Below, piece after piece: positions 1-6,456 of a stretch of 64,000 nucleotides of DNA. How positions within the stretch are numbered: the stretch's first letter is position 1; the number at the start of each line of letters is the position of its first letter. Where the stretch lies: the NCBI GenBank assembly GCA_002317135.1, contig DCIX01000021.1, positions 62,001 through 126,000 on the forward strand, written 5' to 3'. This DNA is from Bacteroidales bacterium UBA1715. Lineage in GTDB: Bacteria; Bacteroidota; Bacteroidia; Bacteroidales; UBA1715. The notes beneath the pieces were generated by a model. That model saw only the letters and a program-made list of their open reading frames with translations, ran no database searches and had not been told where the DNA came from. The position numbers were made by a program, and so were the translations under genes.

Positions 1-470
1 AGCAAAGTAGTGTGTGTAGTGTTGGTGTTGTGATTGTGAAGGAGGGCAAGCAAGTCGGTTCTTTCTATAGTCTTATAAAACCAGAACCGAACTATTATTG
101 GTGGCGTTGTCAGCAAGTGCATGGCTTAGGTCCGCAAGATACCGATAAAGCACAGGTTTTTCCGTATGTCTGGGAGCAATTAGAACAACGTGTTCGCGAG
201 TATTTCCCAGAGTTTGAAGCTCCTTTTGTGGCGCATAATAGCAGATTTGATGAAGGATGTTTGAAGAAAGTTTTTCAAACATACCAGATGGATTATCCTG
301 ATTTTCAATTTTTTGATACTTTATGTGCGGCACGAAAACATTTTGGTCGTAGTTTGCCCAACCATCAATTGCACACGGTTTCGGAAGCGTGCGGATATGT
401 GTTGGAAAACCATCACCATGCGTTAGCCGATGCGGAAGCATGCGCTGCAATTGCTTTGAATATATTGTAA
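1..470 (+). CDS. DnaQ/RNase T-like 3'-5' exonuclease (5' end outside window)
   Basis: This looks like a DEDDh exonuclease related to the proofreading epsilon subunit of DNA polymerase III. The visible frame reads Q-S-S-V-C-S-V-G-V-V from the window edge, which matches the part of the family just after the first DxE motif, so the true start and catalytic DFE lie upstream. Seen here are the Exo II region (AHNSRFDEG), the FFDTL strand and the Exo III region HHHALADAEACA with the catalytic His and Asp. The family hydrolyses single-stranded DNA 3' ends. A GTG at 12 opens the frame but is not the likely start. The product could act alone rather than as the replicative epsilon subunit. Confidence 0.85.
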   Translation, partial: QSSVCSVGVVIVKEGKQVGSFYSLIKPEPNYYWWRCQQVHGLGPQDTDKAQVFPYVWEQLEQRVREYFPEFEAPFVAHNSRFDEGCLKKVFQTYQMDYPDFQFFDTLCAARKHFGRSLPNHQLHTVSEACGYVLENHHHALADAEACAAIALNIL

Positions 471-504
471 TGAGGATATGGAATGTATGTGATGTGCCCG
501 TATC

Positions 505-1443
505 TTATTGTTGTACAAATGATCGTACGTTTTCGTAGGTTAATTTCATTAATGAATCTAATGCTTTGTCGCTTACCCATGCAACGTGAGGAGTGATAAG
601 TAGTTTAGTTTGTATGGATTCATCTAATAGTGGAGATTGCAGTGGAAGTGGTTCTTTCTCCATTACGTCTATGCATGCGCCGGCAATTAAGTCTTTTGAT
701 AATGCGTCAGCCAAATCTTCTTCTTTGATAATGCCACCACGGCCAACATTTACTATGTAGGCATTTCTCTTCATCATTTGTAGTTGTTCCAAGCCGATAA
801 GACCACGGGTTTGTTCATTTAGTGGTGAATGTATGGAAACAATGTCTGCTGTTTGTAGTAGTTCTTCTAACGAAACTCTTTGGTAATCGTTTGTGCTGTT
901 TTTTCCAGAAGTAGAGTAGTAGATTACTTTACAGCCAAATGCAGAGGCAACTTCTGCTACACGACGGCCGATTGTGCCTAAGCCGATAATTCCCCAAGTT
1001 CTTCCGTTTAATTCCATATAACCTGGACCAATGTGGGTGAATAGGTTTTGGTTGGAATATTGTTTTGAAGAAACATAATTTGAGTAGTATGCGGTATGTT
1101 GTAGCAATGTCAATAACATGGCAAATGTGTGTTGTACCACGCTTTCGGTAGAATAGCCGGCAACATTTTTAACGATTACGCCTTTTTCTTTTGCGTATGG
1201 CAAGTCCACGTTGTTCATGCCAGTTGCTGTAAGGCAAATCAATTTTATGCTCGGACAAGCGTCGAAAATTGCTTGGTTTATAATTACCTTGTTTGTGATG
1301 ATAATCGTTGCATCGGCAATGTGTGCCACTGTTTCTTTGGCAGTAGTAGTTGCAAATACACGTAATTCTCCTAATTTAGAAAATGAATTGAATATTGAAT
1401 TATCGCCAATAGTGGCAGCGTCTAAGACTACTATTTTTTCCAT
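505..1443 (-). CDS. D-2-hydroxyacid dehydrogenase (glycerate/lactate dehydrogenase type)
   Basis: This is a 312-residue NAD-dependent D-isomer 2-hydroxyacid dehydrogenase. The Rossmann motif GLGTIG is at residues 154-159. The family signature VNVGRGGII carrying the substrate-binding Arg region, the DVMEKEP segment with the catalytic Glu, and the late TPHVAW with the catalytic His are all present. The enzyme would interconvert a 2-keto acid and a D-2-hydroxy acid, such as hydroxypyruvate and glycerate. The substrate cannot be told from sequence. Length is normal for the family. It converges on the upstream exonuclease gene and stands alone, with a Bacteroidota -7 box about 30 bases upstream of the start. 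Confidence 0.9.
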   Translation of the reverse strand: MEKIVVLDAATIGDNSIFNSFSKLGELRVFATTTAKETVAHIADATIIITNKVIINQAIFDACPSIKLICLTATGMNNVDLPYAKEKGVIVKNVAGYSTESVVQHTFAMLLTLLQHTAYYSNYVSSKQYSNQNLFTHIGPGYMELNGRTWGIIGLGTIGRRVAEVASAFGCKVIYYSTSGKNSTNDYQRVSLEELLQTADIVSIHSPLNEQTRGLIGLEQLQMMKRNAYIVNVGRGGIIKEEDLADALSKDLIAGACIDVMEKEPLPLQSPLLDESIQTKLLITPHVAWVSDKALDSLMKLTYENVRSFVQQ

Positions 1444-1469
1444 GTTATTAAAGTTTTTTTAGATTGTCG

Positions 1470-1477
1470 CAAAAATA
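1470..1477 (-). promoter_or_regulatory. Putative -7 promoter box for the hydroxyacid dehydrogenase
   Basis: On the minus strand the bases read TATTTTTG, an exact match to the Bacteroidota -7 consensus TAnnTTTG, 27 bases before the ATG at 1443. No clear TTTG at -33 is seen. Confidence 0.5.
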
Positions 1478-1528
1478 GGAAAATACTGATTTTATAGAGC
1501 TGAATTATAGGTTTTGTTTGTTGAAAAC

Positions 1529-1671
1529 GGAAAAAGTGTAAAATTTAGGTGTGAAATTGTTGGAAAAAGTGTGATTTCTGTGTGTTGAAATCATAGAAAA
1601 AGTGTAAATTTTGGTATGTGTAAACAAGGAAAAAGTGTAATTTTGTATATTAAAACAGTAGAAAAAGTGTT
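1529..1671 (+). repeat. 33-bp imperfect tandem repeat array ending at the ATPase start codon
   Basis: Five copies of a 12-base core, (G/A)GAAAAAGTGT(A/G/T), begin at 1529, 1562, 1595, 1628 and 1660, so the spacing is 33, 33, 33 and 32. The 21 bases between cores are degenerate but most keep a TTGAAA- or TTAAAA-like segment near the end of each unit. The last core runs directly into the ATG at 1672. The period equals 11 codons and about three helical turns. Units 1-4 share one reading frame (encoding GKSV-like peptides) that differs from the ATPase frame, and unit 2 has an in-frame TGA, so the whole array is not coding now. A regulatory or recombination role is inference. Confidence 0.85.
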
Positions 1672-2982
1672 ATGTTGCAAAGGAAGATAGAATGTAAAAT
1701 TCTTGAACATATTAAAAATCAAAAAGATAGAGTTCTTATTGTCGAAGGTGCTCGTCAAATTGGGAAGACCTATATTATTAGGCATGTAGGGAAACGATTT
1801 TCTCATTATGTTGAAATAAATCTTTTAGATGATTATAATGGCTTGAAGCTGTTTAATAATACTAGATCTACGGACGATTTTTACTTGCAGTTAGGAGCAT
1901 TGGGCAAAAAATTAGGAAGTAGGGAAGATACGTTGGTATTTCTTGATGAAATTCAGGTTTATCCTCATTTGCTTACATTGTTGAAGTTCTTGAATCAGGA
2001 TGCGAAATATACATATATATGTAGTGGTTCTTTGTTGGGAGTTACTTTGGCACGAGCTGTTTCTATTCCTATAGGAAGTACTCGGACACTTAGGATGTAT
2101 CCACTTGATTTTGAAGAGTTTTTGTGGGCGAATGGTTTTTCTGAAGAAACGATAAATGCACTTCGTGATAAATATACTTCACAAGAAAGTTTAGATGAGG
2201 GAATGCATGGCAAATTGCTGTCCTTATTTAAACGCTATCTGCTTTGCGGTGGATTGCCTGCAGCGGTTTCGGAGTTTGTTAATACGATGAATATATCTAT
2301 GGTTCGAGATATCCAAAATTCTATATATGAATATTATGGGCTTGATACTTTGAAATACGATAAGGAAAATAAATTACGCTCGCTTTCAGTGTATAAATAT
2401 ATTCCTTCGGCTTTGGAGTCGCATAAAAAAAGAATTGTGTTGCAAGACATTGAGAAACGTGATGGAGCTCGTTTCTCTGAATATAAAGATGAGTTTGAAT
2501 ATTTGATACAAGCAGGAATTGCTTTGCATGTAAGTGCTATTTCAAATCCTAAATTTCCATTGTGTGAATCACAAAGTAAAAATTTGTTGAAATTGTATTT
2601 AAACGATGTCGGAATATTAACCAATTTACTGTATAAAAATAATATACGTGCCATTCTTGATGACAACGAAAGCATAAATTTAGGAACGGTTTATGAATCT
2701 GTTGTTGCACAAGAGCTGGTGGCACATAACTATAAACTAAACTACTATGACAATAAAAAACATGGAGAAGTTGATTTCTTGATAGATGATTTTGATTTGT
2801 TGTCGGTGGTTCCAATTGAAGTTAAATCCGGAAAGGACTATAAAGTACACAGTGCATTGTCTCATTTTGTTAAAACAGCGGATTACCACATACAAAAGGC
2901 TGTTGTGCTTTCAAATAATAGAGAGATTGTGGTGGAAAATGGTATTACGTATTTGCCAATTTATTATGTGATGTTCTTGTGA
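1672..2982 (+). CDS. AAA ATPase with C-terminal DUF4143 nuclease-like domain
   Basis: This 436-residue protein belongs to the ATP-binding/DUF4143 family common in Bacteroidota and archaea. Walker A GARQIGKT lies at residues 26-33 and Walker B LVFLDEIQ at about 88-95. The C-terminal domain has GEVDFLI (Asp about 367) followed by IEVKSG (Glu 383, Lys 385), the D...ExK pattern of PD-(D/E)xK nuclease folds. Length is typical. The cellular role of the family is unsettled; proposals include mobile-element or defence functions. The gene stands alone, and its start codon directly follows a five-copy 33-bp repeat array. The surrounding region is accessory in character. Confidence 0.9.
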   Translation: MLQRKIECKILEHIKNQKDRVLIVEGARQIGKTYIIRHVGKRFSHYVEINLLDDYNGLKLFNNTRSTDDFYLQLGALGKKLGSREDTLVFLDEIQVYPHLLTLLKFLNQDAKYTYICSGSLLGVTLARAVSIPIGSTRTLRMYPLDFEEFLWANGFSEETINALRDKYTSQESLDEGMHGKLLSLFKRYLLCGGLPAAVSEFVNTMNISMVRDIQNSIYEYYGLDTLKYDKENKLRSLSVYKYIPSALESHKKRIVLQDIEKRDGARFSEYKDEFEYLIQAGIALHVSAISNPKFPLCESQSKNLLKLYLNDVGILTNLLYKNNIRAILDDNESINLGTVYESVVAQELVAHNYKLNYYDNKKHGEVDFLIDDFDLLSVVPIEVKSGKDYKVHSALSHFVKTADYHIQKAVVLSNNREIVVENGITYLPIYYVMFL

Positions 2983-3048
2983 AATTTTTTTTGTTATAAT
3001 ATACAAGTTGGCAATTGACAGATAAATATGTAATTAAAGGTTATAATT

Positions 3049-3297
3049 ATGAAGAATTACAATGATTTTATAATAGAAAAAGATTCAAATAATGCAGATA
3101 ATAACTCTGTAACATTACTATCAAAAATTGACATTAATGATATTCCTAAAGAAATTAGAGATAAGTGTTACATTGACTATGAACCATTAGTACCAACATA
3201 TGATATTAATGACGTAGAAAATGATAGTATCGTTTTTGAAGGACTTGAAGACGATAAAAAAACTACCCTACAATTAGTGCGTATGATGCGATTGTAA
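3049..3297 (+). CDS. Small acidic hypothetical protein, partner of the next gene
   Basis: This 82-residue protein is rich in Asp, Glu and Asn and is strongly acidic except for a basic tail (LVRMMRL). I do not recognise a family. It lies 11 bases upstream of the ART-like gene in the same direction and is probably cotranscribed with it. An acidic small protein ahead of a larger, possibly enzymatic one would suit an antitoxin or immunity partner, but that is inference from layout and charge only. A start at 3049 is supported by AT-rich spacing and no better ATG upstream. Confidence 0.6.
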   Translation: MKNYNDFIIEKDSNNADNNSVTLLSKIDINDIPKEIRDKCYIDYEPLVPTYDINDVENDSIVFEGLEDDKKTTLQLVRMMRL

Positions 3298-3308
3298 GGT
3301 TACAGAAT

Positions 3309-3944
3309 ATGTTTAGTATGTCGATTTATCAATTTCAAGTGCTACATCCTAATGGTATTGGTTTTATATCAATAAAAAAGGAACTGCCTGATTTTTTACA
3401 CGCAAAAATTGCATTGTCTATTCCTAATATAAAACATGATTATGAAATTATAGAAAATGAGATGCATAAGTGTGGGTATTTTTGCACGCACAGAGTTACC
3501 AAAAAAGATAAGGAAAATAGAAATTGGCTTACTATAATATTCGACCCAAAAGAACAAAAAAGTATTACAGAACAAGTGAAAAAGAAACATCGTTATGCTT
3601 ATCACACAACACTTGCTGTAAACGCTAATAATATTGAAGAAAAGGGTATTATTGCGACTAAAAATGGTAAGCCATATCATAGTAACAATGAAAGAGTTTA
3701 CCTTTATCTGGGCAATCCGGATAGTGATGAATATCAAAGTATGATGACAAGTATAGCAAAAAGAAACAAGAAAAATGGGGATATTTTCAAACAAGACTAT
3801 GTTCAGTTTGAGATTGCATTAAACAAACTACCTGCGGATATTGAATTTTTTATTGATATTCATGGATATGGATTGGATTTTGTTTATGTAAACAAATCTA
3901 TACCATCTAATGCCATCGTTAGATATGAGGATAAGGAATACTAA
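3309..3944 (+). CDS. Hypothetical protein with possible ADP-ribosyltransferase/Tpt1-like fold
   Basis: This 211-residue protein has an N-terminal half without recognisable features. Its C-terminal half resembles the ART/Tpt1 (KptA) superfamily: YHTTLAVNANNIEEKGI (a His-containing strand, then a helix and I-x-x-x-G-I), then ERVYLYLG, and near the end IPSNAIVRYED, like the I-P-x-x-A-I strand that closes such domains. ARTs transfer ADP-ribose from NAD to protein, RNA or DNA. The assignment rests on weak pattern similarity, not on a full catalytic triad. An alternative start is Met 4 at 3318. The gene follows the acidic 82-residue gene by 11 bases, so the two may form a toxin-antitoxin-like pair. 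Confidence 0.55.
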   Translation: MFSMSIYQFQVLHPNGIGFISIKKELPDFLHAKIALSIPNIKHDYEIIENEMHKCGYFCTHRVTKKDKENRNWLTIIFDPKEQKSITEQVKKKHRYAYHTTLAVNANNIEEKGIIATKNGKPYHSNNERVYLYLGNPDSDEYQSMMTSIAKRNKKNGDIFKQDYVQFEIALNKLPADIEFFIDIHGYGLDFVYVNKSIPSNAIVRYEDKEY

Positions 3945-3971
3945 TAAAGAATTTTACTGTCAAGAAGTATA

Positions 3972-4076
3972 TCATTCCCATTTTTTTATATTTGTGCTAT
4001 CAAAAACCAATTGTGTGGGAATGGTGAAGTTAAATAACAATTTGTGCCACAATTATTTGGCCATTCCAAATAATTG
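3972..4076. repeat. Inverted repeats downstream of the ART-like gene
   Basis: Two inverted repeats occupy the gene-free stretch after 3944. TCATTCCCA at 3972-3980 pairs with TGGGAATG at 4016-4023. CAATTATTTGG at 4050-4060 pairs perfectly with CCAAATAATTG at 4066-4076 across a 5-base loop. Neither is followed by a T-run on either strand, so they are not typical terminators. They may be protein-binding sites or the remains of a small mobile element. No gene was found between 3945 and 4396. Confidence 0.6.
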
Positions 4077-4125
4077 TATACACACACTTTAATAGTCTCT
4101 TATTATTTATTGTAGAATTAGATAC

Positions 4126-4159
4126 AATCGCAGAATCCATTTCGGGTTCTGCGATTTTT
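4126..4159 (+). terminator. Rho-independent terminator
   Basis: AATCGCAGAA pairs with TTCTGCGATT around a loop containing ATTTCG, followed by a run of T. It would end the transcript of the ART-like gene, about 180 bases after its stop. The stem resembles the terminator at 62768-62803. Confidence 0.75.
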
Positions 4160-4208
4160 ATTCATTATTTGGGTATTATTTCCCAAAATATATTGAAATT
4201 TAATGGAA

Positions 4209-4289
4209 TCCGTCGGGCGGGGCTCTGCTCCGCCCAATTTGTTGGCAAAATAGAATATATGGGGCAGGGCAGAGCCCTGCCCGTACGGA
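4209..4289. repeat. REP/REPIN-like pair of GC-rich hairpins
   Basis: Two GC-rich palindromes stand out in very AT-rich DNA: one at 4215-4235 (GGGCGG...CCGCCC, near-perfect) and one at 4262-4282 (GGGCAGGGC, AGA loop, GCCCTGCCC, perfect). The pair is bounded by TCCGT at 4209 and ACGGA at 4285-4289, an inverted flank. Two hairpins separated by about 26 bases fit a REPIN or MITE-like dispersed repeat. No coding capacity is seen here. Confidence 0.7.
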
Positions 4290-4308
4290 AAAATATAGTG
4301 TTTCTTTT

Positions 4309-4388
4309 ATGGGCACTATATCTTTTTAGAAAATGCAAGATTACCTATCGTAGTACTCTCAATACATCCGATTACGCTTGATAAAATA
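4309..4388. repeat. 80-bp direct repeat, distal copy (duplicated 3' end of the DUF58 gene)
   Basis: These 80 bases match 5135-5214 with two mismatches (A/G near 4333 and C/T near 4377). Read on the minus strand, this copy encodes the last nine residues of DUF58 (YFIKRNRMY) and its TGA stop, but without the rest of that gene. It lies 8 bases beyond the stop codon of the GNAT gene. The two copies bracket the antitoxin/GNAT cassette. Confidence 0.9.
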
Positions 4389-4396
4389 GGTGTTAT

Positions 4397-4943
4397 TTAT
4401 TCTGTTTTCATTATGTCGTGATACATACATCGAGTTTTATGGTCTTTGTCTTTATCAGATAAAAACTTGAACCCATAATTTTTGTAGAAAGAAATTGTTT
4501 TTTCGTTGTTGCTCGCATCAACTGTAATAAATCTACAGCCAGAAAACTGTTTGTTTGATAGTAAATAATCTTTCACGAAATCTATAAGTGCTGCACCGTA
4601 TCCTTGTCTTTGATAAATTGTATTAGTAGCCAAACTTCCTATCTTGATAGCAGGGTAGCTTTTTCGTCTTTTGTTGTTAGGTATATTTCTATTAATCTTA
4701 TTCCATATATTTTTTTCGTTTGAAGACATAGAAATCTTATCATTTAGAATAGTACAAAATGCAATTGTGTGTTTATAGTTTTCTAAAATGTATGTAATTC
4801 CCATTTTTTTCCTTTTGATACAATTTGGCATTGTCATAAAGAAAATTTGTTAAGTCTATTTGATAGTCTTCGGGTCCGCAATCGAAGGGTTTAATTATGG
4901 TTTTTTCTTTCAGTTTAATGAAGCTCTCTTTTGGTTTTCTCAT
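4397..4943 (-). pseudogene. GNAT acetyltransferase, toxin-like, frameshifted at an A7 run
   Basis: The N-terminal part (from ATG at 4943) reads MRKPKESFIKLKEKTI then IKPFDCGPEDY, and the rest continues in another frame from about 4810 with MGITYILENYKHTIAF, then the acetyl-CoA loop QRQGYGAAL and the late FYKNYGF motif. The break is at seven A on the minus strand (plus-strand T at 4804-4810); removing one A joins the parts into a protein of about 181 residues. The whole resembles TacT-type GNAT toxins, which acetylate aminoacyl-tRNA. Its ATG overlaps the TGA stop of the small upstream gene by 4 bases. Alternatives to decay are phase variation, programmed frameshifting or a sequencing error. 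Confidence 0.75.
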
Positions 4944-5098
4944 AATTTAAATGTTGCGATACTTTTTAGGTATTCTGCATTTTGCTTCATTGTTTTTAAT
5001 TTTGAAGCGTTTGTTTTAGGCTTTTTGTAAAGATTCTTTACAAAATTCTCTGCATCTGTACCTTTTAAGATAGGTGTTTCTTTAATAATGTGTGCCAT
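4940..5098 (-). CDS. Small antitoxin-like protein upstream of the GNAT gene
   Basis: This 52-residue basic protein starts MAHIIKETPILKG and ends KSIATFKL. A longer reading from 5164 would begin inside the direct repeat, and the ATG at 5098 is better because a promoter box lies just upstream. The stop codon overlaps the start of the GNAT gene (ATGA), the coupling usual in toxin-antitoxin operons. I do not recognise the family, so the antitoxin role is inferred from size and layout. No DNA-binding motif is obvious. Confidence 0.65.
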   Translation of the reverse strand: MAHIIKETPILKGTDAENFVKNLYKKPKTNASKLKTMKQNAEYLKSIATFKL

Positions 5099-5112
5099 GG
5101 TGTTTTTTTTTA

Positions 5113-5120
5113 CAAAAATA
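5113..5120 (-). promoter_or_regulatory. Putative -7 promoter box of the antitoxin/GNAT cassette
   Basis: The minus strand reads TATTTTTG, an exact TAnnTTTG match, only 14 bases before the ATG at 5098. Transcription would start within about 10 bases of the start codon. The box lies between the antitoxin gene and the proximal direct repeat, so the cassette would carry its own promoter. Confidence 0.45.
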
Positions 5121-5134
5121 GAATTTTTTTGCAA

Positions 5135-5214
5135 ATGGGCACTATATCTTTTTAGAAGATGCAAGATTACCTATCGTAGTACTCTCAATACATCCGATTA
5201 CGTTTGATAAAATA
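5135..5214. repeat. 80-bp direct repeat, proximal copy (native 3' end of DUF58)
   Basis: This partner of 4309-4388 covers the last nine codons and stop of the intact DUF58 gene plus about 50 bases beyond it. Because this copy is continuous with the DUF58 coding sequence, the cassette between the copies sits exactly at the gene's 3' end without disrupting it. Confidence 0.9.
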
Positions 5215-6114
5215 ATTGGTTAGGATTTGGTTGAATCCTTGGTTTATGTCAGCCTTGATATAATCCATTTTAAATAAATTGCAAATATTTTGCAGTTGTT
5301 CTGTAATGTCTGATATTTTTTGGCTATACGTCTCTCTAATAGTGTTTGGATTGATTTTTATGCTATCGCCGGTTTCCATATCAATAAGCTCGGTAGGGCG
5401 GTTCTCGAAGTTGAATAATTCTTCTTTTTGTGGTTCTGTTACGTGAAACAGTATGACCTCATTTTTGTTGTAGCGAATATGTTGTAGTGCGTCGAAAAGT
5501 TCGCTGTAGTTGCCTTCTTGCAGAAAATCACTAAAGATAATTACCAATGATCGTTTGTGTATAGTTTCAGCGAGTTGGTTCAACGTTTTTGCCAACGATG
5601 TTTTTTGAGAGAATGAGGTTTGTAAAGAGCTTGCTTTCAAACAGTTGTTTAGTTGTGCATATAACATTTGAATATGCGATTCCGACAGTTTTGCAGGCGT
5701 GTTAAGTACAATTTCATCTTGTACAAACGAAAGTCCAACAGCGTCTTGTTGCTTTTTTAAAAGATGAATGAGCGCTGCCGCGGAATAGAGGGAAAAGGCA
5801 AGTTTGTTTTGTATCTTTTCGTTGAATGGAAATAACATCGATGAAGATGTGTCAATTACGATTTGACAGCGAAGATTAGTCTCTTCCTCGTAGCATTTCG
5901 TGAATAACTTATCCGTTTTGGCGTAGAGTTTCCAGTCAATGTTTTTGGTTGATTCTCCGGAATTGTAGAGTCTATGTTCTGCAAATTCCACAGAAAAACC
6001 ATGAAACGGGCTTCGGTGAAGTCCGGTTATAAATCCTTCGACAATTTGTCGGGCAATGAGCTCGAAATTGTCGAAAGATTGTATTTGTTCTATGTCTTGT
6101 AATCTGATTTCCAA
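5185..6114 (-). CDS. DUF58 domain protein (vWA-like, MoxR-associated family)
   Basis: This 309-residue protein belongs to the DUF58 family. It has the typical core GxHRSPFHGFSVEFAEHR, then the IDWKLYAKTDKLF segment, and QIVIDTSSSM, a MIDAS-like D-x-S-x-S of a von Willebrand A fold. DUF58 proteins usually work with MoxR AAA chaperones in maturing envelope or metal-dependent proteins, but no MoxR gene is in this window. It follows trxA by 6 bases and is the last gene of a dnaE-trxA-DUF58 operon. Its 3' end is duplicated at 4309-4388. There are no membrane segments. Confidence 0.9.
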   Translation of the reverse strand: MEIRLQDIEQIQSFDNFELIARQIVEGFITGLHRSPFHGFSVEFAEHRLYNSGESTKNIDWKLYAKTDKLFTKCYEEETNLRCQIVIDTSSSMLFPFNEKIQNKLAFSLYSAAALIHLLKKQQDAVGLSFVQDEIVLNTPAKLSESHIQMLYAQLNNCLKASSLQTSFSQKTSLAKTLNQLAETIHKRSLVIIFSDFLQEGNYSELFDALQHIRYNKNEVILFHVTEPQKEELFNFENRPTELIDMETGDSIKINPNTIRETYSQKISDITEQLQNICNLFKMDYIKADINQGFNQILTNYFIKRNRMY

Positions 6115-6120
6115 AGTGAA

Positions 6121-6435
6121 TTAGCAGTGTTCTTCGATTTTTTCGCGAATTTTTGCTTCAGGAACACCACCGACAAGTTTGTCGACAACTTCATTGTTCT
6201 TAATGAATAGGATAGTAGGAACGTTGCGGATTTCGAATTTAGCTGCAAGGTCTTCGCAACTTTCTACGTCACATTTTGTAATGACTGCTTTACCTTCGTA
6301 TTCTTGTGAAAGTTTGTCGATTATAGGTGAAATTCTTTGGCAAGGTCCGCACCAAACTGCCCAAAAATCAATGACAACTAGTTTGTCTGTTGCTACTGTT
6401 TGTTCGTAATTTGCATCTGTAATTTGAAGTGCCAT
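6121..6435 (-). CDS. trxA: Thioredoxin
   Basis: A 104-residue cytoplasmic thioredoxin with the redox motif WCGPC at residues 28-32, the preceding VIDFWA strand and the cis-Pro loop NVPTILF. It reduces protein disulfides and is recycled by thioredoxin reductase. Length and motifs are fully typical, and there is no signal peptide. It lies between dnaE (21-base gap) and the DUF58 gene (6-base gap), so all three are probably cotranscribed. Confidence 0.96.
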   Translation of the reverse strand: MALQITDANYEQTVATDKLVVIDFWAVWCGPCQRISPIIDKLSQEYEGKAVITKCDVESCEDLAAKFEIRNVPTILFIKNNEVVDKLVGGVPEAKIREKIEEHC

Positions 6436-6456
6436 AATATGTTAGTTTTAAATTTA

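Noticed and set aside
1529..1671. CRISPR array
   Set aside because: The conserved cores are only 12 bases, the filler between them is itself repeat-like rather than unique, there is no cas gene nearby, and the array ends in a start codon.
1591..1806. Minus-strand frame of 71 codons through the repeat array and ATPase start
   Set aside because: It is an opposite-strand reading of the repeats and the ATPase gene, low in complexity, with no family resemblance.
4050..4076. Terminator at the 11-base perfect hairpin
   Set aside because: No T-run follows on either strand; the clear terminator is at 4126-4159.
4169..4381. Plus-strand frame of 70 codons over the REP-like hairpins and the distal direct repeat
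   Set aside because: It consists of repeat sequence and the reverse of the DUF58 end; no protein features.
4397..4837. GNAT gene starting at 4837 as a complete gene
   Set aside because: The real N-terminal part is in another frame from 4943, coupled to the antitoxin by ATGA. The ATG at 4837 gives residues unlike the GNAT start.
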